Below, piece by piece: positions 6,392-6,725 of a stretch of 6,725 nucleotides of DNA. The position numbers and the translations under genes are program-made. Numbering within the stretch: the first letter of the stretch is position 1; each line of letters begins with the position of its first letter. Source of the DNA: an uncultured Caulobacteraceae bacterium (GTDB lineage: Bacteria > Pseudomonadota > Alphaproteobacteria > Caulobacterales > Caulobacteraceae); assembly GCA_937910255.1 (NCBI GenBank), contig CALEOQ010000316.1:1-6725 (forward strand), given 5' to 3'. Below the pieces are notes generated by a model. That model was not told where the DNA came from and made no database searches. It saw only the letters and a list, made by a program, of their open reading frames with translations.

Positions 6392-6416
6392 AGGCGGGCC
6401 AGAATCTGGCGCGCCT
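6392..6416. promoter_or_regulatory. 25-nt imperfect palindrome upstream of the signalling operon (candidate operator)
   Basis: Around a central base at 6404, eleven of twelve positions pair. Inner arms are GCCAGA/TCTGGC (6398-6403, 6405-6410), then one G/G mismatch, then outer arms AGGCG/CGCCT (6392-6396, 6412-6416). It lies 51-75 bp upstream of the kinase GTG start. The centre is too tight for a full RNA stem and no U-tract follows, so a dimeric regulator binding site is more likely than a terminator. The binding protein is unknown. Confidence 0.55.
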
Positions 6417-6478
6417 TGTCGTTCGCCGCCTGGACTTCAACTAGAGAAGAACCGTCAGCTCGGCTCTTCGATCCCCGA

Positions 6479-6571
6479 TCATCCTTTTCGCTTTGGATGA
6501 ACGCTGAGCAAATCGTCGTACTTCTGGCGAACTGATTCGTAACACTCGCAGGTGTGGTCTTCGAGACCACG
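6479..6571 (-). CDS. Possible C-terminal fragment of an upstream gene (hypothetical)
   Basis: One minus-strand frame entering from the contig end reads 30 residues, RGLEDHTCECYESVRQKYDD and a short basic tail, to a TGA at 6479-6481. The mixed charged and hydrophobic composition and the Cys-x-Cys pair look more protein-like than the two other frames. No family is recognised and the fragment is too short for certainty. If real, the gene lies 137 bp upstream of the kinase gene, on the same strand, and is cut by the adapter at 6574. Confidence 0.3.
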   Translation of the reverse strand, partial: RGLEDHTCECYESVRQKYDDLLSVHPKRKG

Positions 6572-6573
6572 GC

Positions 6574-6631
6574 AGATCGGAAGAGCGTCGTGTAGGGAAA
6601 GAGTGTAGATCTCGGTGGTCGCCGTATCATT
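6574..6631 (-). other. Illumina P5/TruSeq universal adapter, reverse complement (contamination)
   Basis: The 58 bases are an exact reverse complement of the Illumina P5 plus Read-1 adapter, beginning AGATCGGAAGAGCGTCG and ending at the ATCATT of the P5 end. Genomic sequence ends at about 6573. Translating through it on the minus strand yields a false N-terminus beginning MIRRPPRSTLF, which heads a spurious 119-residue frame (6271-6630). Confidence 0.99.
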
Positions 6632-6725
6632 AAAAAAAAAACATCAAGACGTAATCCAGAGCATCTACATCACCACACACACATACAACAACACCCACTC
6701 TTCTCCGTGACTTCATCGCACCCGC
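6632..6725. other. Non-genomic poly-A and low-complexity tail
   Basis: Ten A follow the adapter, then about 84 bases of A/C-rich, low-complexity sequence with a CA run. Base composition differs completely from the GC-rich insert. This mirrors the T-rich head at the other end and is read-through past the adapter. It carries no genes. Confidence 0.9.

Noticed and set aside
6342..6440. In-frame TTG start adding 33 residues to the CheB-CheR-kinase
   Set aside because: The extra residues are Arg/aromatic-rich and unlike CheB. The GTG at 6341 has a properly spaced AGGA and puts the CheB fold at the N-terminus. The palindrome at 6392-6416 would also fall inside the coding region.
6554..6570. Perfect hairpin with arms GTGGTCT/AGACCAC next to the 3' adapter
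   Set aside because: The 3-base loop, lack of a T-run and contact with a library junction make a chance or chimeric foldback as likely as a real terminator.
6271..6630. 119-residue minus-strand frame starting MIRRPPRS
   Set aside because: Its start is adapter translation and it overlaps the well-supported CheB start in another frame.
6632..6725. A/C-rich tail considered as a microsatellite or AT-rich accessory DNA
   Set aside because: It lies outside the sequencing adapter and is therefore read-through.

Overview
The window is a GC-rich bacterial contig of about 6.5 kb (roughly positions 95-6573). Both ends carry sequencing-library sequence instead of genome. Positions 37-94 are the 58-base Illumina P5/TruSeq universal adapter with two mismatches, and 6574-6631 are its exact reverse complement. 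Outside the adapters lie a poly-T or poly-A run and low-complexity read-through. The first gene is cut by the adapter, and open reading frames that cross it are chimeric. The high GC content, the HWE-type histidine kinase and its paired single-domain response regulator all suggest an alphaproteobacterium, perhaps Caulobacteraceae-like. That placement is inference; no rRNA or marker gene is present.

Left part (95-2825) is a metabolic regulation module. A minus-strand pair encodes a GntR/FCD-family repressor (955-1713) followed by a D-isomer-specific 2-hydroxyacid dehydrogenase (95-860), which lacks its C-terminus. Divergent from them on the plus strand is a LysR-type regulator (1866-2825) whose layout recalls E. 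coli HypT/YjiE. A 152-bp divergent intergenic region (1714-1865) holds candidate promoters and two inverted repeats. The 94-bp gap between gntR and the dehydrogenase holds two more dyads.

Right part (2875-6341) is a two-gene signalling operon on the minus strand, convergent with lysR. The upstream gene encodes a 1035-residue protein combining a CheB methylesterase, a CheR methyltransferase, a PAS-like region, a coiled coil of six near-perfect heptads, a PAS domain and an HWE histidine kinase. The downstream gene encodes a 119-residue stand-alone receiver with the FATGUY-type signature seen in HWE-associated regulators. The kinase stop and regulator start overlap as TGATG, so the two are very probably translated together as a cognate pair. 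A 25-nt imperfect palindrome (6392-6416) lies just upstream of the kinase gene. Before it, 6479-6571 may encode the last 30 residues of a further gene cut by the 3' adapter.

The most interesting content is the multi-enzyme CheB-CheR-HWE kinase/receiver operon with its upstream palindrome. The most important caution is the adapter contamination at both ends.
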